Assembly (NCBI GenBank): GCA_046590195.1
Contig: JBKJTP010000310.1
Span: forward strand, 1 to 16,062
Source of the DNA: JBKJTP01 sp046590195
Lineage (GTDB): Bacteria; Bacteroidota; Ignavibacteria; Palsa-1295
Reading direction: 5' to 3'
Length of the DNA stretch: 16,062 bases
This document shows positions 13,981-16,062 of this stretch, piece by piece (positions within the stretch are counted from its first letter, which is position 1; every line of letters starts with the position of its first letter). The notes below the pieces were generated by a model that was given only the letters and a program-made list of their open reading frames with translations, did not search any database and was not told the origin of the DNA. The translations under genes were made by a program, and so were the position numbers.

Positions 13981-15285
13981 ATGCTTTTTCGTCACATTCT
14001 CACCCTGTTGCTGACGGTCATCAGCCTCGGTCCGAACATCTCAAAAGTCGAAGCGCAGATCCGTTGGACGCGCACGCTCGAAGGTCAGAACAAGGTCATT
14101 AACTTTCGACCGGGGAGCCAAGGCAAGGTCGTGTACTCCGTCCCTCATGACTCCATCGGGAGCATCTCCGTCTCATGGGATGGAGGCTATAATTGGGCGA
14201 GCGTTTCGGGCAAGGAAGCCCCTCTCGAACCCAACGGCCGAGCGTATGCTCGGCAGATTTGGCTCGATCCAAGCGACTCGAATATCGTCTTGGTCGGCTC
14301 AAGTGACCCCCATACAGGAGTGTATCGATCGAGCGATGCTGGACACAACTGGACGCAGGTTCTCGAAGATGTGGTCATCCTCGGGGAGTCACTTCTCGAA
14401 GCTCAAGATGGCTCTGGCACGCTCTATTGCGGTGTTTCTGGGTTTACGACACTCTGGAGGAGCATTGACCATGGCCTCAGCTGGGACACCGTCGTAACAG
14501 TCGAGGCAGGCAGTCCGAACATCTGCGTGATTGCAATTCAGCCCGGCAGCTCGACCAACTTCCTCATCGGAACAGGCGGTGGATTCATCCACAAGTCGAC
14601 CGACTCTGGCAAGACCTGGCGCGAGGTGCATCCCGAAAGCTCAACCGGAATGTCCGACGTCCCAATGATCCAGTACGACCCAGTCAACCCCAACCGGGTC
14701 TGGGCAACGCTCTACTTCTACAAGGACCGATCGGTCCTGAAATCCGAGGATGCCGGGGAGACCTGGGAGGTCACTCCGGCGCCATCGAATGGCTGGGCAT
14801 TGAAGGTCGATCACTCTAACCCGAACATCCTCTATCTCGGACGTTTTAGCGCATTGGACACCGTAGGAGGCACTTTCTTCCGCTCCATCGACGGAGGAGA
14901 GAGCTGGGAGGACCTCGGCCTTGACTCCATCGTCGACGTCTGGCAGATCGACTACGACACAACATCCGGCCGACTGGCAATGGCAACCTCGAACGGCATC
15001 TTCATCGGCGAGACCCGTCAGGGATCGGTGTCCGGGGACCGGGATCCGGGGTCCGGGTTTGAGGCATCTGTGACCGTGAACTTCGGCTTAAAGCAGGCTT
15101 ACTTGAACGCTCCGGCAGGCAGCGAAATTGAGATCTTCGATGTCAACGGACGGAAACTGTTGACGAGAGAACTCGTAGAACAGCGCACCACGATAGACGT
15201 AGCCGATTGGCCTACAGGCGTCTATTTCGCGCATTTCAGGCATGATAACGGCTACGCAATTCGGAGGTTCACCCTGCTCCGCTAG
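13981..15285 (+). CDS. Secreted Asp-box beta-propeller protein with degenerate T9SS-type C-terminal domain
   Basis: From the ATG at 13981 (a GTG lies just before it at 13978) the protein has 434 residues. The signal peptide is 1-25, cleaved after KVEA, before Gln26. Six Asp boxes lie at about residues 65, 117, 161, 206, 255 and 302 (SWDGGYNW, SSDAGHNW, SIDHGLSW, STDSGKTW, SEDAGETW, SIDGGESW), spaced about 43-52 residues apart. That fits a single six- or seven-bladed BNR/sortilin-like propeller. A Gly/Asp-rich linker (349-359) leads to a sandwich domain (362-434) with IFDVNGRKLL, WPTGVYFAHF and final RFTLLR. This resembles a T9SS type A sorting domain but lacks the PNP motif and has Arg where the two neighbours have Lys. 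It is divergent from the 1411-residue gene. GC is higher than in the other two propeller/cargo genes. Ligand and function are unknown. Confidence 0.86.
   Translation: MLFRHILTLLLTVISLGPNISKVEAQIRWTRTLEGQNKVINFRPGSQGKVVYSVPHDSIGSISVSWDGGYNWASVSGKEAPLEPNGRAYARQIWLDPSDSNIVLVGSSDPHTGVYRSSDAGHNWTQVLEDVVILGESLLEAQDGSGTLYCGVSGFTTLWRSIDHGLSWDTVVTVEAGSPNICVIAIQPGSSTNFLIGTGGGFIHKSTDSGKTWREVHPESSTGMSDVPMIQYDPVNPNRVWATLYFYKDRSVLKSEDAGETWEVTPAPSNGWALKVDHSNPNILYLGRFSALDTVGGTFFRSIDGGESWEDLGLDSIVDVWQIDYDTTSGRLAMATSNGIFIGETRQGSVSGDRDPGSGFEASVTVNFGLKQAYLNAPAGSEIEIFDVNGRKLLTRELVEQRTTIDVADWPTGVYFAHFRHDNGYAIRRFTLLR
15031..15058 (+). repeat. 14-bp tandem duplication in the interdomain linker
   Basis: TCCGGGGACCGGGA is followed at once by TCCGGGGTCCGGGT, two 14-base units differing at two positions. 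They encode the linker between the propeller and the C-terminal domain. Because 14 is not a multiple of three, the two copies are read in different frames. Confidence 0.7.
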
Positions 15286-15324
15286 CCGATCATTGGCCGT
15301 GCTGAGCGATCATCTTCTCAGCTC

Positions 15325-16062
15325 ATGGCCTCGCATATCTCGAACAACGGCACCACGACTCAACCGCAGCTTCCTCCACGAGTCGTCATCATCGGAGCCG
15401 GATTCGGCGGGCTCCAGGCAGCTCGTGCGCTTCGTGGAGTGAACGCGCAGGTCACGATCATCGACCGAAGCAACCATCATCTCTTCCAACCGCTGCTGTA
15501 TCAGGTAGCGACGGCAGGACTTTCCCCGGCCGATATCGCGTCCCCGATCAGGGTCGTCATGCGGAAGGTCAAGAACTCCGAGGTGCTCATGGGAGAGGTC
15601 GTAGATGTCGATATTGAGCAGAAAAAGGTCATTCTGGAGACCGGCGGCGTCGTCCCGTACGACTATCTCGTCGTCGCGACCGGCGCAACCCACAGCTACT
15701 TTGGCAATCCGCAATGGGAGAAATTCGCGCTGGGACTCAAGTCCATAGCCGACGCCACAGCCATCAGGCAGAAGATTCTCCTCGCATTCGAAACCGCCGA
15801 GATCGAGCAGGATCCTGACCGGAAGAAGGCGCTCCTGACCATGATCGTGGTCGGTGGCGGACCGACCGGCGTCGAGATGGCAGGCTCCATCGCGGAGATG
15901 TCGAGACTCGCGCTTTGCGACGACTTCAAGCATTTCGACCCCTCCAAGACCCGTATCATCCTGGTCGAAGCTGGGCCAAGGATCCTGAACTCATTCCCTG
16001 ACGACCTGGCCAGCAAAGCCCAGAATGAGCTAAAACGGCTCGGCGTGGAGGTCATGACGGGC
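15325..16062 (+). CDS. ndh: Type II NADH dehydrogenase (NDH-2), 3' partial
   Basis: The first 246 residues are visible and the frame runs off the window end. NDH-2 is a single-subunit peripheral membrane flavoprotein that passes electrons from NADH to quinone without pumping protons. The FAD-binding fold has GAGFGG (24-29) and an acidic strand end (Asp47). The NDH-2 block NHHLFQPLLYQVATAGLSPADIASPIR (50-76) follows; its Gln-rich LLYQVATAG segment is typical. Next come ATGA (118-121) and the NADH-binding motif VVGGGPTGVEMAGSIAEM (175-192), with Glu215 at the end of the second strand. The C-terminal membrane-anchoring part is outside the window. The first 17 residues are polar and variable. It starts 39 bp after the propeller gene, on the same strand, without a clear terminator between, so co-transcription is possible. 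GC is high. Confidence 0.95.
   Translation, partial: MASHISNNGTTTQPQLPPRVVIIGAGFGGLQAARALRGVNAQVTIIDRSNHHLFQPLLYQVATAGLSPADIASPIRVVMRKVKNSEVLMGEVVDVDIEQKKVILETGGVVPYDYLVVATGATHSYFGNPQWEKFALGLKSIADATAIRQKILLAFETAEIEQDPDRKKALLTMIVVGGGPTGVEMAGSIAEMSRLALCDDFKHFDPSKTRIILVEAGPRILNSFPDDLASKAQNELKRLGVEVMTG

Noticed and set aside
15310..15933. Open - strand frame of 207 codons opposite ndh
   Set aside because: The + strand frame is an unmistakable NDH-2; the antisense translation is His/Asp/Arg-rich as expected of a mirror frame in GC-rich DNA.

Overview
The window looks like chromosomal DNA from a Bacteroidota-related lineage, most likely the Ignavibacteriota / Chlorobiota / 'Candidatus Kapabacteria' side of that superphylum. 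This is an inference from sequence character, not a database match. The grounds are: two large secreted proteins ending in type IX secretion (T9SS) type A sorting domains and a third with a diverged one; four export signals that all cleave just before a glutamine (the Bacteroidetes 'Q-rule'); almost no Shine-Dalgarno sequences before start codons; and TAnnTTTG boxes, the Bacteroidota -7 element, before two genes. GC is moderate (roughly low 50s %) and rises in the last 2 kb.

Region 1 (1-6578, all + strand) is a run of housekeeping genes: the 3' part of an outer-membrane beta-barrel-like protein; purC; psd and pssA (phosphatidylethanolamine synthesis, overlapping by 4 bases); purS and purQ (two of the three subunits of the split FGAM synthase; purL is not here); an unannotated 46-residue membrane microprotein; tatA; a second TatA/TatB-type gene; and gatA (amidase subunit of Asp/Glu-tRNA amidotransferase, with an unusually short N-terminus). 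A perfect 14-bp hairpin closes the run and also serves the convergent gene.

Region 2 (6600-13764, - strand) holds two large T9SS cargo genes in tandem: an 889-residue Asp-box (BNR/sortilin-like) beta-propeller protein and a 1411-residue protein with an IgGFc-binding-like N-terminal domain, Ig-like/ASH repeats and a cohesin-like domain. A hairpin plus T-run lies after the second. Region 3 (13765-16062) is a 216-bp divergent intergenic region, then a + strand 434-residue Asp-box propeller protein with a degenerate C-terminal sorting domain, then the 5' two thirds of a type II NADH dehydrogenase cut by the window edge.

The picture is a Gram-negative cell with core purine, phospholipid, Tat export and tRNA-amidation genes beside a small island of surface or secreted proteins. 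I see no CRISPR array, tRNA, rRNA, insertion sequence or phage gene. The least explained elements are the 46-residue microprotein, the palindromic tandem repeat before tatA, the strong excess of CGATCG, and the domain mix of the 1411-residue protein.
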